From Propionibacterium acidifaciens DSM 21887 (GTDB lineage: Bacteria; Actinomycetota; Actinomycetes; Propionibacteriales; Propionibacteriaceae), in assembly GCF_000426605.1 (NCBI RefSeq), contig NZ_AUFR01000011.1, positions 23,292 through 87,291 of the forward strand: DNA of 64,000 nucleotides, read 5' to 3'. Below, one piece after another: positions 16,763-25,822 of this stretch (its first letter is position 1; the number at the start of each line of letters is the position of its first letter). Made by a program: the position numbers and the translations under genes. The notes below the pieces were generated by a model, which did not search any database, was not told where the DNA came from, and was given only the letters and a program-made list of their open reading frames with translations.

Positions 16763-17290
16763 TCAGGCTCTTTCGCTGACGATCAACTCACCGCTCGCAA
16801 CGGCTGCGCGGCCGACGGCGGCGCTGACCCTGACGGTCCTGAGTCCGCCGAGTCTGGTGCCCATCCTGGCCTTCAGGGTGAGAACGTCACCGGGTACGAC
16901 CAGACGGCTGAACTTCATGCTCCTGATGGCGCCCAGGTAGCCGACCCGGCTGCTCTGATCCTCGCCGGACCCGTCAACTGCGTTCTCGAGATGCTCGGAG
17001 ACGTAGATGACGGCTACCAGCTGGGCCATGGCCTCGACGATCAGGACACCGGGCATGATGGGCTCGTCCGGGTAATGCCCTGCGAAGTACGGCTCGTTGA
17101 CCGAGACCGCCTTGATCCCGTACCCGCAGACGCCGGGTTCGACATCGTAGGCGCGGTCGAGCAGGAGCATGGGGGCGCGATGGGGCAGCATCTTCCTGAT
17201 CCGGTCCGCCGCATAGTCGTGCAGGACGCTCTCCCCGTGTCCGGTGCTCGACGTCGGCAGCGGGCGGGTGATGACGGACGTGGACATCAT
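16763..17290 (-). CDS. cylZ-like: 3-hydroxyacyl-ACP dehydratase (CylZ/FabZ-like)
   Basis: A 175-residue hot-dog-fold dehydratase that removes water from 3-hydroxyacyl-ACP to give a 2-enoyl-ACP. The catalytic His is in FAGHYPDEPIMPGVL, with the partner acidic residue in VEAMAQ about 14 residues further on, as in FabZ. LPHRAPMLLLDR near residue 35 is a strong FabZ signature. No enoyl reductase is encoded in the operon, so repeated rounds would leave conjugated double bases unreduced, that is, a polyene. The start ATG overlaps the ACP stop (ATGA). Confidence 0.88.
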   Translation of the reverse strand: MMSTSVITRPLPTSSTGHGESVLHDYAADRIRKMLPHRAPMLLLDRAYDVEPGVCGYGIKAVSVNEPYFAGHYPDEPIMPGVLIVEAMAQLVAVIYVSEHLENAVDGSGEDQSSRVGYLGAIRSMKFSRLVVPGDVLTLKARMGTRLGGLRTVRVSAAVGRAAVASGELIVSERA

Positions 17291-17583
17291 CGGACCTCGT
17301 TCGCCTCGATGTGATCAGCCATCGCATTGATCGAGCCGAACGCCTTCGCGTCGTCGTCGTTGATGCTCACCCCGAACTCGTTGTTGACCATGACGACGAC
17401 TTCGAGGGTGTCCAGCGAGTCCATCTCGAGACCCCGGCCGAACAGCGGCTGGTTGTCCGAGACGACTTCGGGGGTGGTGTCCAGGCCGAGCCTGTTGATG
17501 ATCTGCTCCTTGAGCCTGAAATTCTTGGCCATGCGGGCCTCGGCCTGCTGACGGACGCCCGAGGGCCTGACGGTGGTGGACAT
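17287..17583 (-). CDS. acpC-like: acyl carrier protein 1 (AcpC-like)
   Basis: A 98-residue acyl carrier protein that holds the growing chain on a phosphopantetheine arm. The attachment Ser is in EMDSLDTLEVV near residue 55, inside a standard four-helix ACP with acidic helix II. It has about 18 extra N-terminal residues compared with FabC/AcpP. The ATG follows GAGGAGACATC. It lies between the ketoreductase and the dehydratase, the same order as cylG-acpC-cylZ. Confidence 0.88.
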   Translation of the reverse strand: MSTTVRPSGVRQQAEARMAKNFRLKEQIINRLGLDTTPEVVSDNQPLFGRGLEMDSLDTLEVVVMVNNEFGVSINDDDAKAFGSINAMADHIEANEVR

Positions 17584-17662
17584 GATGTCTCCTCTTTCTT
17601 CTTCTGGTGATGGATTCTCCGGAACAGTGCCCGGTTCGTGACGTGACCGGGATCCGGACATG

Positions 17663-18427
17663 TCAGCCGTTGATCATCCCGCCGTCGATCGTCAGCACCT
17701 TGCCGGTGACGTAGGAGGCCAGCGGACTGGCCAGGAAGACGATGGCGTTGGCGACCTCCTCAGGCTGACCGAGTCGCCCCAGGGGGATCAGCCGCTCGGC
17801 CTGTTCCACGACCCTCCTGGGCGTCCTCCGGACCATGTCCGTGGCGATGAACCCTGGAGCCACGCAGTTGACCCGGATACCGCGACCGGCCGTCTCCTGG
17901 CAGACGCTCTTCGCCATGGCGATGATCCCGCCCTTGCTGGCCGCGTAGTTCGCCTGCCCGGGACGTCCCGCCACGCCACTCGTCGAGCTCGTGAGGACGA
18001 TCGACCCTCCGGCCGAGTACATGGCCCTCACGGTCTCCCGGAGGCAGCAGAACGTTCCGGTCAGGTTGGTGCCGATGGCCTGGTCCCACTTGGCGAGACT
18101 CATGCCCGCCGCATGTCCGTCGGCGGTGACGCCGGAGTTGAGGACCGCGGTGTCGAGTCGGCCGAACTGCTCGCGGATCGTCCGGAACAGCGCGATGACC
18201 TGCGTCTCATCGGTGACGTCCGCGCGAACGGTCAGGCACTCACGACCGAGTTCCCGAACGCGCACCGCCGTCTTCTCCGCCTTGTCCGCCTTGGCGCGGT
18301 AGGCGACGACGACACGACATCCGGCCTGCGCCAGGGCGAGTGCCGCCGCCGCACCGATCCCGCGGGAACCGCCGGTGACGAGGGCGACCGCTCCGTCGGG
18401 GAAAACGCCTGTGAGGCCTCTCATCAT
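17663..18427 (-). CDS. cylG-like: 3-oxoacyl-ACP reductase (CylG/FabG-like)
   Basis: A 254-residue short-chain dehydrogenase that reduces 3-oxoacyl-ACP with NADPH. The cofactor loop TGGSRGIG is at residue 18, NSG stands in place of NNAG, and the catalytic Ser and YAASK are near residues 145 and 158. The C-terminal GGMING end is typical of FabG. The start overlaps the stop of the SbnB-like gene, and about 80 bases separate it from the ACP gene, so it belongs to the same transcript as the diaminopropionate genes. Together with ACP 1, the dehydratase and the ketosynthase it completes a minimal polyene-forming set. Confidence 0.9.
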   Translation of the reverse strand: MMRGLTGVFPDGAVALVTGGSRGIGAAAALALAQAGCRVVVAYRAKADKAEKTAVRVRELGRECLTVRADVTDETQVIALFRTIREQFGRLDTAVLNSGVTADGHAAGMSLAKWDQAIGTNLTGTFCCLRETVRAMYSAGGSIVLTSSTSGVAGRPGQANYAASKGGIIAMAKSVCQETAGRGIRVNCVAPGFIATDMVRRTPRRVVEQAERLIPLGRLGQPEEVANAIVFLASPLASYVTGKVLTIDGGMING

Positions 18428-19452
18428 CCGCTCCTCCGAGAATCGCTGAACTGTTGACGGCCTGGGTCGAAGCCGCCGATCTCCGATCCGAGGCCATTGA
18501 TGTCGGCGAAATCGAGGACCTGTCCTGCAACGGCCAGATCGAGGATCCCCAGACCGAAGGGAGAGAAGATGATCGGTTTCCCGTTCCGCGGCAGTTCCCT
18601 CGCATCGCTCAGCAGCTCCCCGATGGTCGCCGAGATGAAGGCGCTCCCCCCTGACTCCTCGGCAGCGCGCTCGATGCTCGTTCCCGCCCGGCAGACATGC
18701 TCGACGTCATCCACGACGTTGGTCGCCGCCAATATCGAGGCGGTGCTCAGATCGCGCAAGGACAGGTGCAGGATCACTTGGTCCTCGCCCGCCGAGTCGT
18801 TGTCCAGATCGAGCCAGTACGTCGAGTCGGTCGTCGCGATCGACACCGTGTCGGACCCCTGCAGGACGTCCTGCGCGCTCTGGCGCACCTCGACGTCGAG
18901 AAATGGATGGGCGACCAGCGCAGACCTCGCGAAGCGCGTGGCCCGTTCAGGAGCGACGTCCTGGACGCGGATGGCCCGAAGATCGGAGTGAAGCGCGACG
19001 AGGAAGTCGAGCACCCTGCGGTTGATCGTCCCGGAACCGATGAATCCGGCTGTGAGAACGGGTTTCATGCCATGCAGGGTCTGACTCGCCAGCGCTGCGC
19101 TGGCGGCGGTCCTCGTGGCGGAGATCTGGCTGGCCTCGAGGACCGCGACCGGGTAACCGGTCCTGGGGTCGTTCAGCACCATCACCGAGGATGCGCGCTG
19201 CAATCCTCGCTCGGTGTTCCCGGGGAAGGACGAGATCCACTTGATCCCCATGACATCCTGCTGGCCGTGCAGATGTGCGGGCAGGGCGATGATCCGGTCG
19301 TCCTGGTGCCCCAGCGGTCGGAGGAAGCAGGAGAAGGGCAGCGCCGTCTGACCCAGGCAATGGGCCATGTACGCGTCCTGAACTGCTCGGACCGGTGAGA
19401 AGGCGCCACTGCGCAGGGCGATCGCGACGTCATCGTGGTTGAGGATTCTCAT
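18424..19452 (-). CDS. sbnB-like: SbnB-like dehydrogenase (diaminopropionate synthesis, step 2)
   Basis: A 342-residue member of the ornithine cyclodeaminase/mu-crystallin family. The NAD-binding motif is GFIGSGTINRRVLDFL near residue 140, and the substrate Lys is in MGIKWISSFPGN near residue 70. SbnB oxidatively cleaves N-(amino-carboxyethyl)-glutamate to L-2,3-diaminopropionate and 2-oxoglutarate. Its immediate overlap with an SbnA-like gene supports this role over ornithine cyclodeaminase. The start follows GAGGAGGCAGCAGC and overlaps the SbnA-like stop. Alanine or ornithine dehydrogenase activity is the alternative; pairing with SbnA makes it unlikely. Confidence 0.82.
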   Translation of the reverse strand: MRILNHDDVAIALRSGAFSPVRAVQDAYMAHCLGQTALPFSCFLRPLGHQDDRIIALPAHLHGQQDVMGIKWISSFPGNTERGLQRASSVMVLNDPRTGYPVAVLEASQISATRTAASAALASQTLHGMKPVLTAGFIGSGTINRRVLDFLVALHSDLRAIRVQDVAPERATRFARSALVAHPFLDVEVRQSAQDVLQGSDTVSIATTDSTYWLDLDNDSAGEDQVILHLSLRDLSTASILAATNVVDDVEHVCRAGTSIERAAEESGGSAFISATIGELLSDARELPRNGKPIIFSPFGLGILDLAVAGQVLDFADINGLGSEIGGFDPGRQQFSDSRRSG

Positions 19453-20537
19453 GCTGCTGCCTCCTCGTGGTCGGTGAGATGGATGGGCGGGTAGGAGCAG
19501 CTCGGCCCCGCCCATCGGGATGGTTCGGGCAACGGACCTATGTGCTGACGGACCCAGCTCCGGTCGTAGATGGTGTCGAGATAGCGCTCCCCGCCGTCCG
19601 GCAGGATCAGCGCGCACCGGGCCGATTCAGGCAGCCGCGGCGCGAAACGCAGTGCAGCGGTCAGGACGGCCCCGGAGGAACCGCCGACCAGCAGGGATTC
19701 CTTGCGAAGCATTTCGTGGCAGCCGACCACGCAGTCCGCATCGTCGACCCGCACGAGCCAGTCGGCCGAGTCGTTGCTCATCAGGGGTGGTCTCAGCGCA
19801 GCGCCGTGCCCTGGGATGACACGTGCGGCGCGCTGGGGCGGTTCTCCGAAAATGCGACTGGCGCACGAGTCGACCGCGATGACCGTCACGTCCTGACGGC
19901 CCGCTCGGCGCAGGCCCTCGGCGCATCCCCGCAGGGTACCGCAGGAACCCGTTGCGAGGAACAGGTGCGTCAGGCCGGGGATGGCGGTGAGGATCTCCTC
20001 CATCGTCCGGTGGTGGGCCCGCGCGTTGGCAGGATTCGCGTACTGGTTCGACCACCAGGAATCCGGCAGGCCCGCGATGAGTTCGTTGACCCGTCGGATG
20101 CGGACCGGCAGGTACTCCCCGGTCGCCTCGTCCGGACGATCGATGACCTCGACATCGGCGCCGTAGGCTCTCATGAGGGCGAGGTTCATCGAGGTGATCT
20201 TCGGATCGGTGACGCAGCGGAAGGAAACGCCGTGGAAATTGCAGATCTGAGCCATGGCGATCCCGAGATTGCCCGAACTCGACTCGACCACCGTGGTGCG
20301 CCCGGGAACGATCCGTCCGGACCCGAGGGCGTCGGTGAGCATGGACAGAGCGGTGCGGTCCTTGATGCTGCCGCCCGGGTTGAGCTTCTCCATCTTGCCG
20401 AAGAAGCGTGGGCCCGGCGGGGGGAAGAGGCGCTCCAGACTCACCATCGGAGTGTCACCAATCAGGCGCAGCGCATGGGGAACCGGCCCACCGGTCGACT
20501 CGTTCGGGGGATCCGCCACGGGGGTGCGGATGGTCAT
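19449..20537 (-). CDS. sbnA-like: SbnA-like synthase (diaminopropionate synthesis, step 1)
   Basis: A 362-residue fold-type II PLP enzyme of the cysteine synthase family. The PLP Lys is in NPGGSIKDR near residue 60, the phosphate-binding SSSGNLG follows, and a second Gly-rich loop GSCGTLRG lies near residue 195. SbnA-type enzymes join O-phosphoserine and glutamate to form the substrate of SbnB. It differs from CysK in its longer C-terminus and in its pairing with the dehydrogenase gene, which it overlaps by four bases. The two would supply L-2,3-diaminopropionate, a short homologue of the ornithine found in granadaene. The start codon overlaps the LanB-like stop. Confidence 0.83.
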   Translation of the reverse strand: MTIRTPVADPPNESTGGPVPHALRLIGDTPMVSLERLFPPPGPRFFGKMEKLNPGGSIKDRTALSMLTDALGSGRIVPGRTTVVESSSGNLGIAMAQICNFHGVSFRCVTDPKITSMNLALMRAYGADVEVIDRPDEATGEYLPVRIRRVNELIAGLPDSWWSNQYANPANARAHHRTMEEILTAIPGLTHLFLATGSCGTLRGCAEGLRRAGRQDVTVIAVDSCASRIFGEPPQRAARVIPGHGAALRPPLMSNDSADWLVRVDDADCVVGCHEMLRKESLLVGGSSGAVLTAALRFAPRLPESARCALILPDGGERYLDTIYDRSWVRQHIGPLPEPSRWAGPSCSYPPIHLTDHEEAAA

Positions 20538-22900
20538 GACTCCTCCTTCACTGGGATTGCGGATGGGTTCACGGGGCCTCGCGTCATCTGGAAGCGGAGC
20601 TCGCTCACGTAGTGCTGGCCGGAGTCGTCGCACAGCCAGTTGTCCTCGGGAAGCGGCAGGCACTCGGATATCACGGCAGTGGCACCGAGCTCCTTCGCCC
20701 TGCGTGCCATGCGCACGAGATTCGCCGTGAGAACAGGGCTGGTGAAATCCACGTGGATCGGTTTCGTCTCGTGCGAGAACTTGGCGAACACGCGCGTGGG
20801 CAGACCGTTCGAGGTGCGCCATTCCTGGACCCGCACGAAATCCATGGCGGGGTCCCCGCGGCCGGGCGGGATGAGCTCCTCCGGGGTTGGGGTCCACGCC
20901 TCCCGGAACAGGACCAGGTCGTCGATGGACAGTCTGGGCGTGTGCTCACCCGGCAGACCGATCTTGAACGCGTCCGCGCACAGGATCGAGAGGGGAACGC
21001 CCCAGATCTCCCGCAGGGTGAGGACCCGACCGGAAGGCATGGTACCGACGATTCCCGCCGGCGTGTCCGTCAGGAGGATGCGCGAGGCCGGGACGACCCT
21101 TTCGGGATCGGCCGCGACGGCATTGGTGAACCCGATGCCGGTCTCGCCGGTTCCGATGCGCGCCGGCTTGACCCGGCCGGTGTTGCGCCGCCAACCGCTG
21201 GGGAACAGGGGCACGGTTCGGCTGGTGCCCAGGGCCCGGTTGATCGTGTCCCTGACGACCGGAGTCACAGCGGTTCCGGCGCTGCTCTCGACGGCCGGCA
21301 TCTCCAGGGTCGCCAGACAGGCATGCAGCTCGCCCAGAACGACCTGGTAGTCACCGGCCTCGACGTTCTCGGCCGAGCGGGCGACGATCTGCAGATCGGG
21401 GCTGTGCACCGACATCGCGGGGACCGGCGCCTCCGTCCGGGGGAAGCACTCGTGGACCGCCCCACGAATGCGACGGCTCTCGAGGCGGATCCGAGTCGCA
21501 CTCGCGCCGGGCTCGCCGAGGATGCCCGCCCAACGGCGGGACAGCTCCTCCTCGACGGTCCTGAGAGGGTTGTCCTCGGTCTCGCCCCACAGCAGCTCGA
21601 GGGAATGGTCCCAGACGTCGGCGACCGTTCCCGCTCCACCGCCCGTCGAGACGATGAACTCAGTCATCGACCTCTCGAAGGCGAGGCAGAGCCTCTCGCC
21701 GAACCACTCGGCGGAACGCAGGACCAGGTCCAGTGGCTCGGCAATGCGGGTCAGCAGAGATTCGCCGACGGACGCCGCGCAGGGCCTCGTCGCGTCCATG
21801 TAGACCGTGGTGCGGGCCGCGTAGGCCTTTCCCTCGGAACGATACGAGGGCCCGTGTGCGATGGATTCGTAATACTCGTCGAACTCCGTCAGTCGCTCGC
21901 GGAGTTCCCGATGGTCGGCGGCGTTCCCCAGCTCTTGGAGCCGGGCCATGATGCCGTCGAGGACACCGCTGAAGCGGCGACGCAGTCCTTCGTCACCGAT
22001 GCGCTCCACGCGCTTCATCAGGAGAGGGAGCGCCGCCGGACTGACCGGGATGGCGGCGTCCCATGTGAGGAACCTCCTGTGGACGTACTTCACCAGGGTC
22101 TTCTCCACCCGGGCCCTGCTCCACGCGGAGGCGTCGGGGCCACCGGCGAGCTCGGCAAGGATGTCGGATCCATTCCGCGATCCATCGACGAGACGCAGGA
22201 CGCGCATGTCCTGAGCGGGTACGTGCGGATTCACGTGGCCCGGGCGGACGAGCTCGCCGAGCTCCTCGTCGAGGCCCTGATCCGGTCGTACTCGTGGCGG
22301 GAACCACCAGCGACCCCCCGATTCGGAGAACACGGTTCCGAGGCGTTGCACGGCCCATGCCTCCATGCAGACCCACAGGTCCTCGACGGATTCAGCCGAC
22401 GGGGTGAACCCGAGCGCCACGCCCGGAGTACCGACGGGGATCCACGCGAAGGGGCCGAAGAAGCCGATCGTCTCCGCCTTGCTGCAGTAACGCTGCCAGT
22501 AGAGAGCCGCGGCCTCCTCCCTCCGGCGCCGTCGCGAGGACAGCCGCTCGGCCTCCGTGGACAGCTCGTGCATTCCATGGGAGAGGACGTTCCGGTTCTG
22601 CCAGGTCAAGGCGGACAGGAAATCCTCCCGGCGGAGGAGACCTGTGATCCTGGTGGACAGACGGAGCCGCTCCCCGGCGAACGCATCACGGTACTCGGTC
22701 TCGTCGATGATGCCGTCCATGTACCGCTGAGCGGCCGTGCAGAGCTCGGGACACGAGAGGAGGTCGAGTCCTTCGACCGGGAAGCCGGCGCTCCGCAGGA
22801 CACCCGCACCGAACGCCCTCCAATCGGAGTCCCCGACCGGAACGAGATCCTTGATCCTGGAAATCGTTCTGCGATTCCTCGTGATCGTCGGGGTCGTCAT
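20534..22900 (-). CDS. LanB-like lantibiotic dehydratase, glutamylation domain only
   Basis: A 788-residue protein matching the N-terminal (tRNA-dependent glutamylation) part of class I lantibiotic dehydratases. Features include the early VGDSDWRAFGAGVLRSAGFP segment, ETIGFFGPFAWI near residue 150, and the end segment PTRVFAKF...KPIHVDFTSP typical of the family. The separate SpaB_C elimination domain of full LanB (about 300 residues) is missing, and no gene for it is in the window. Stand-alone proteins of this kind can work as peptide aminoacyl-tRNA ligases or in split dehydratases. It lies between the aminotransferase and the SbnA-like gene with overlaps on both sides. Adding an aminoacyl unit from tRNA to the product is an inference. 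Confidence 0.78.
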   Translation of the reverse strand: MTTPTITRNRRTISRIKDLVPVGDSDWRAFGAGVLRSAGFPVEGLDLLSCPELCTAAQRYMDGIIDETEYRDAFAGERLRLSTRITGLLRREDFLSALTWQNRNVLSHGMHELSTEAERLSSRRRRREEAAALYWQRYCSKAETIGFFGPFAWIPVGTPGVALGFTPSAESVEDLWVCMEAWAVQRLGTVFSESGGRWWFPPRVRPDQGLDEELGELVRPGHVNPHVPAQDMRVLRLVDGSRNGSDILAELAGGPDASAWSRARVEKTLVKYVHRRFLTWDAAIPVSPAALPLLMKRVERIGDEGLRRRFSGVLDGIMARLQELGNAADHRELRERLTEFDEYYESIAHGPSYRSEGKAYAARTTVYMDATRPCAASVGESLLTRIAEPLDLVLRSAEWFGERLCLAFERSMTEFIVSTGGGAGTVADVWDHSLELLWGETEDNPLRTVEEELSRRWAGILGEPGASATRIRLESRRIRGAVHECFPRTEAPVPAMSVHSPDLQIVARSAENVEAGDYQVVLGELHACLATLEMPAVESSAGTAVTPVVRDTINRALGTSRTVPLFPSGWRRNTGRVKPARIGTGETGIGFTNAVAADPERVVPASRILLTDTPAGIVGTMPSGRVLTLREIWGVPLSILCADAFKIGLPGEHTPRLSIDDLVLFREAWTPTPEELIPPGRGDPAMDFVRVQEWRTSNGLPTRVFAKFSHETKPIHVDFTSPVLTANLVRMARRAKELGATAVISECLPLPEDNWLCDDSGQHYVSELRFQMTRGPVNPSAIPVKEES

Positions 22901-24093
22901 GCCGCGCCCTCCTGAACGGTCCCTGCCCCGGAGATGACCGCGCAGAGGCGATCGGCGGCGACGTGCAGTTCGCTCTCGCTCGCGCCGCTGAACGACAGCC
23001 GCAGGCCGGCCCTGGCCGCTCCGGTACCGCCGAACCGCGCTCCGGGGACGAGAGCGATCCCGGCCCGCCGCGCCGCCTCAGCGAGTCCGGAGGCGTCGAC
23101 TCCGGTCGCGTCGGTGAGCCAGAGGTAGAAGCCCCCGTCAGGTTCGCGCCAGCTCCAACGATCGCGGTCGAGCCCGGAGGCGACCAGCGCCTCCGACAGG
23201 GTCATGGCCTTCCCCGCGTAGATCTCGCGGAACCGTGCAATGGCACGGTCCCAGCCGCATCTGCGGTGATGGCCGGCGATGATCGCCTGCGCGATCGGCG
23301 AGGGCGACAGGGTCGCCGTCTCGACCGCGCCACGGATCCTCTCGTGGTACTGGGCGGCCGGATCGATCCAGCCGCACCGCAGGCCGGGAACGAAGACCTT
23401 CGAGAAGGTCCCCAGATAGGTGACGCCGGCGGGGCTCATGGATTTCAGTGCGGGTAGCTCACGGCCCGTGAATGAGAGCATCCCGTAGGGATTGTCCTCG
23501 ATCACGTGCACGTCGAGCGCCTCGCAGGCCTCGAGGAGCCTCTGCCGCCGGCCCGTGCCCTGGGTGCGCCCGGTCGGGTTGTGGAAGGTTGGCACCGTGT
23601 ACAGCACGTCGAGCCGGCCCCCAGACGCTCGAACACGCGTGACGGTCTCGACGAGGGCCTCTGGGACGAGGCCCTCCTCATCCATGGGCACTGGGGCGAC
23701 GCGGGCTCCGCACCAGGCGAAAGCGCTGAGGGCACCGGGGTAGGTGAGCTCTTCTGTCGCGATGTACTCCCCGTCGGCCACGAGCGCCCGGCACACGGCG
23801 ACCAGGCCGAGTTGACTGCCGCTGGTGGGGACGAGGTTCGAGGCGAGGGGGTGCATCGATTCCCGGCCGGCCAGGTCCTCGATCGCCTCGACGAGGTCGC
23901 TCGGCGTCTCCATGGTCGAGTACTGGAGGATGGTGGGCCCGCCCAGGCGGATCTGGCGGCCGACCTGCTCCGAGAGTCCCCTCATCTCGATGGGGCTCAG
24001 ATCGGGCACCCCGCCGGCCAGCGAGATGCCTCCGGACGGCACGTCGAAGAGGTGCGCTGCTCCTGCGGTCATGGCGATGCGCTCATTCCGCAT
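22897..24093 (-). CDS. PLP-dependent aminotransferase, MocR/aminoadipate type without HTH
   Basis: A 398-residue fold-type I aminotransferase. The PLP Lys is in GTFSKVFVPGLRCGW near residue 225, the Asn-Pro in TFHNPTGR and the Asp in EDNPYGM. The C-terminal LRLSFSG provides the substrate-carboxylate Arg. The sequence resembles 2-aminoadipate aminotransferases and the catalytic half of MocR regulators, but there is no DNA-binding domain. The ATG at 24093 overlaps the second ACP stop; an ATG 21 bases further on is possible. It could aminate a keto or aldehyde end of the chain or supply an amino-acid building block. The true substrate is unknown. The streptococcal cyl operon has no counterpart. 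Confidence 0.8.
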   Translation of the reverse strand: MRNERIAMTAGAAHLFDVPSGGISLAGGVPDLSPIEMRGLSEQVGRQIRLGGPTILQYSTMETPSDLVEAIEDLAGRESMHPLASNLVPTSGSQLGLVAVCRALVADGEYIATEELTYPGALSAFAWCGARVAPVPMDEEGLVPEALVETVTRVRASGGRLDVLYTVPTFHNPTGRTQGTGRRQRLLEACEALDVHVIEDNPYGMLSFTGRELPALKSMSPAGVTYLGTFSKVFVPGLRCGWIDPAAQYHERIRGAVETATLSPSPIAQAIIAGHHRRCGWDRAIARFREIYAGKAMTLSEALVASGLDRDRWSWREPDGGFYLWLTDATGVDASGLAEAARRAGIALVPGARFGGTGAARAGLRLSFSGASESELHVAADRLCAVISGAGTVQEGAA

Positions 24094-24322
24094 GAGTCGT
24101 GACCGCGCTCTCGGCGTAGGCATGCATCTCCGCCGGGGTCCGGGGCAGCCCATCGGCGAACGACGCGGGGTCGATCTCGATGGAGTAGCTGTCCTCGACA
24201 GCCACGAGGACGTTCAGGAGACCGAGCGAGTCGAGTCCCTGGGCCGTGAAACTGGTCTGGGGGTCATCGAGCTCGACTCGCGCTGCGGTCGAGATGACTG
24301 CGGTGAATTCTTCGATGGTCAT
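24083..24322 (-). CDS. acyl carrier protein 2
   Basis: A 79-residue carrier protein with the phosphopantetheine Ser in GLDSLGLLNV near residue 32 and the usual acidic helices. It starts at an ATG after AAGGAGCAGAAC. It lies 31 bases after the adenylate-forming ligase and overlaps the aminotransferase, so it probably carries the acid activated by that ligase rather than the growing polyene. That would make it a dedicated starter or amino-acid carrier. Confidence 0.85.
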   Translation of the reverse strand: MTIEEFTAVISTAARVELDDPQTSFTAQGLDSLGLLNVLVAVEDSYSIEIDPASFADGLPRTPAEMHAYAESAVTTHAE

Positions 24323-24353
24323 GTTCTGCTCCTTGTTCCGGTTGAGGCGACGC

Positions 24354-25820
24354 TCAGGAGACGGTGCCGAGGCAGAGGTTCTCCAGCTGACGTCGATCGG
24401 GTTTCGCGTTGTGCGTGAGGGGGATGGAGTCCATGCGGATGATCCGGTCGGGGGCCCTCGCCTGATCGAGGAACTCCTCGAGAGTGATGCCGAGGGAGTC
24501 GGGATCGGCCGGACCCGTGAAGCAGAGGGTGAGGCTCTCGGAGGGCCCGGACGGGTGGAGGGCGACGGCAGCATCCACCCCTTCGACCCGCTCGGCCGCG
24601 GATTCGATCTCGTTGAGCGAGATTCGAATGCCATGGCGTTTGACGATGTCGTCGTTGCGGCCCATGAAGAACAACCTGCCGGTGTCGTCCAGGCGACCTC
24701 GATCGCCGGTGTGCAACTCGACCGATCCGTCCGGAGCCCGGCGATAGCGGTCCTGAGCCTCCATGGGGACACCCCAGTAGCCACTCATCACGGTGCGGCC
24801 GCGGACGACGATCTCACCGGGATGACCCGTCCCGACCGGTTCGCCGTTCTCGTCGAGGATGAGGATCTCGTCCCCCGGGATGGCTCGTCCCACGGATTCG
24901 GGATGAGCCCGCCATTCGTTGGTGGGCAGGATCGAAATCCTCTTGCACTCGGTCATGCCGTACATGGAGGCGTACTGCACCCGGGGGAAACGCTCCAGGA
25001 ACTCCTCCATGAGCGCGGGCGCCATCCGGGCGCCGGTGTTCGTCACGAGGCGCAGCACCGTGCCGACAGGACGGTGCCGGTGCAGGGCGATGAGCATGCG
25101 GGCCAGCGATGGAACCAGCGGAACGACCGTGACGCCCCGCTCCACGATGATGCGCAGCAGGCGAACGTCCTCGGCGGCACTGACGATGACGACCTCGGCC
25201 CCGCAGTCAGCGGCGAGAAGGAGCTGGTAGAGGCCGTAGTCGAAGGCGAGCGGAAGACGACAGGCGATGACGTCGTCGCTGCGGTAGCCGAGACAGGAAC
25301 CGATCGACTCGACTGCTGCACGCACCTGACGATGGGGGCAGACGACCCCTTTGGGATTCCCGGTCGTGCCCGAGGTGTAGATCAGCAGGGCCGGAGCGTT
25401 CTCCGAGGTCGTTGCACGACGGGGGCGGGGCGTGGCACTGACGCGAGGAAGATCGGCGAGGTCGATGACCCGTCGGCCTCCGGCGAGGGGGGCACCGGCC
25501 GGACCGTCGGCGACGACGACTCGCGCATCGCAGTCGTTGACGACGTGGTCGACCTGCATTCTCGTGAGACCCGGGTGCAGCGGGACGAACACGGCACCGA
25601 GTTCCAGCACCGCCCACATGAGGACGACGGTTCGGACGCACGGCCCGGCGAGAGCGACGACGCGGTCACCAGGGCGGACACCGAGATCGGTGAGCTCATC
25701 GGCCGTTGCGGCGACCCTCGCCCCCAGTTCCGACCAGCGGAGCCGTTCCGTGCGATCGCTCACGGCGGGCCTGTCGGGGCGGTTCCTCACGGAGTTCCAG
25801 AGGAGTTCTTGGACGACCAT
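24354..25820 (-). CDS. adenylate-forming acyl-ACP/CoA ligase
   Basis: A 488-residue member of the ANL superfamily that activates a carboxylic acid with ATP. The P-loop YTSGTTGNPKG is near residue 155, the YGMTE motif near 285, and the TGDRGRLDDTGRLFFMGR hinge near 385. The catalytic C-terminal Lys is in NAKPDRRQL close to the end. I chose the ATG with GGAAGG seven bases upstream; one two codons earlier overlaps the malonyltransferase stop. With ACP 2 next to it, loading of an acid onto that carrier is likely. The substrate pocket cannot be assigned by eye. It has no counterpart in the streptococcal cyl operon. Confidence 0.85.
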   Translation of the reverse strand: MVVQELLWNSVRNRPDRPAVSDRTERLRWSELGARVAATADELTDLGVRPGDRVVALAGPCVRTVVLMWAVLELGAVFVPLHPGLTRMQVDHVVNDCDARVVVADGPAGAPLAGGRRVIDLADLPRVSATPRPRRATTSENAPALLIYTSGTTGNPKGVVCPHRQVRAAVESIGSCLGYRSDDVIACRLPLAFDYGLYQLLLAADCGAEVVIVSAAEDVRLLRIIVERGVTVVPLVPSLARMLIALHRHRPVGTVLRLVTNTGARMAPALMEEFLERFPRVQYASMYGMTECKRISILPTNEWRAHPESVGRAIPGDEILILDENGEPVGTGHPGEIVVRGRTVMSGYWGVPMEAQDRYRRAPDGSVELHTGDRGRLDDTGRLFFMGRNDDIVKRHGIRISLNEIESAAERVEGVDAAVALHPSGPSESLTLCFTGPADPDSLGITLEEFLDQARAPDRIIRMDSIPLTHNAKPDRRQLENLCLGTVS

Positions 25821-25822
25821 GA

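Noticed and set aside
18424..20537. Ordinary cysteine synthase plus ornithine cyclodeaminase
   Set aside because: The tight pairing, the position in a biosynthetic operon and the absence of sulfur or arginine genes favour SbnA/SbnB.
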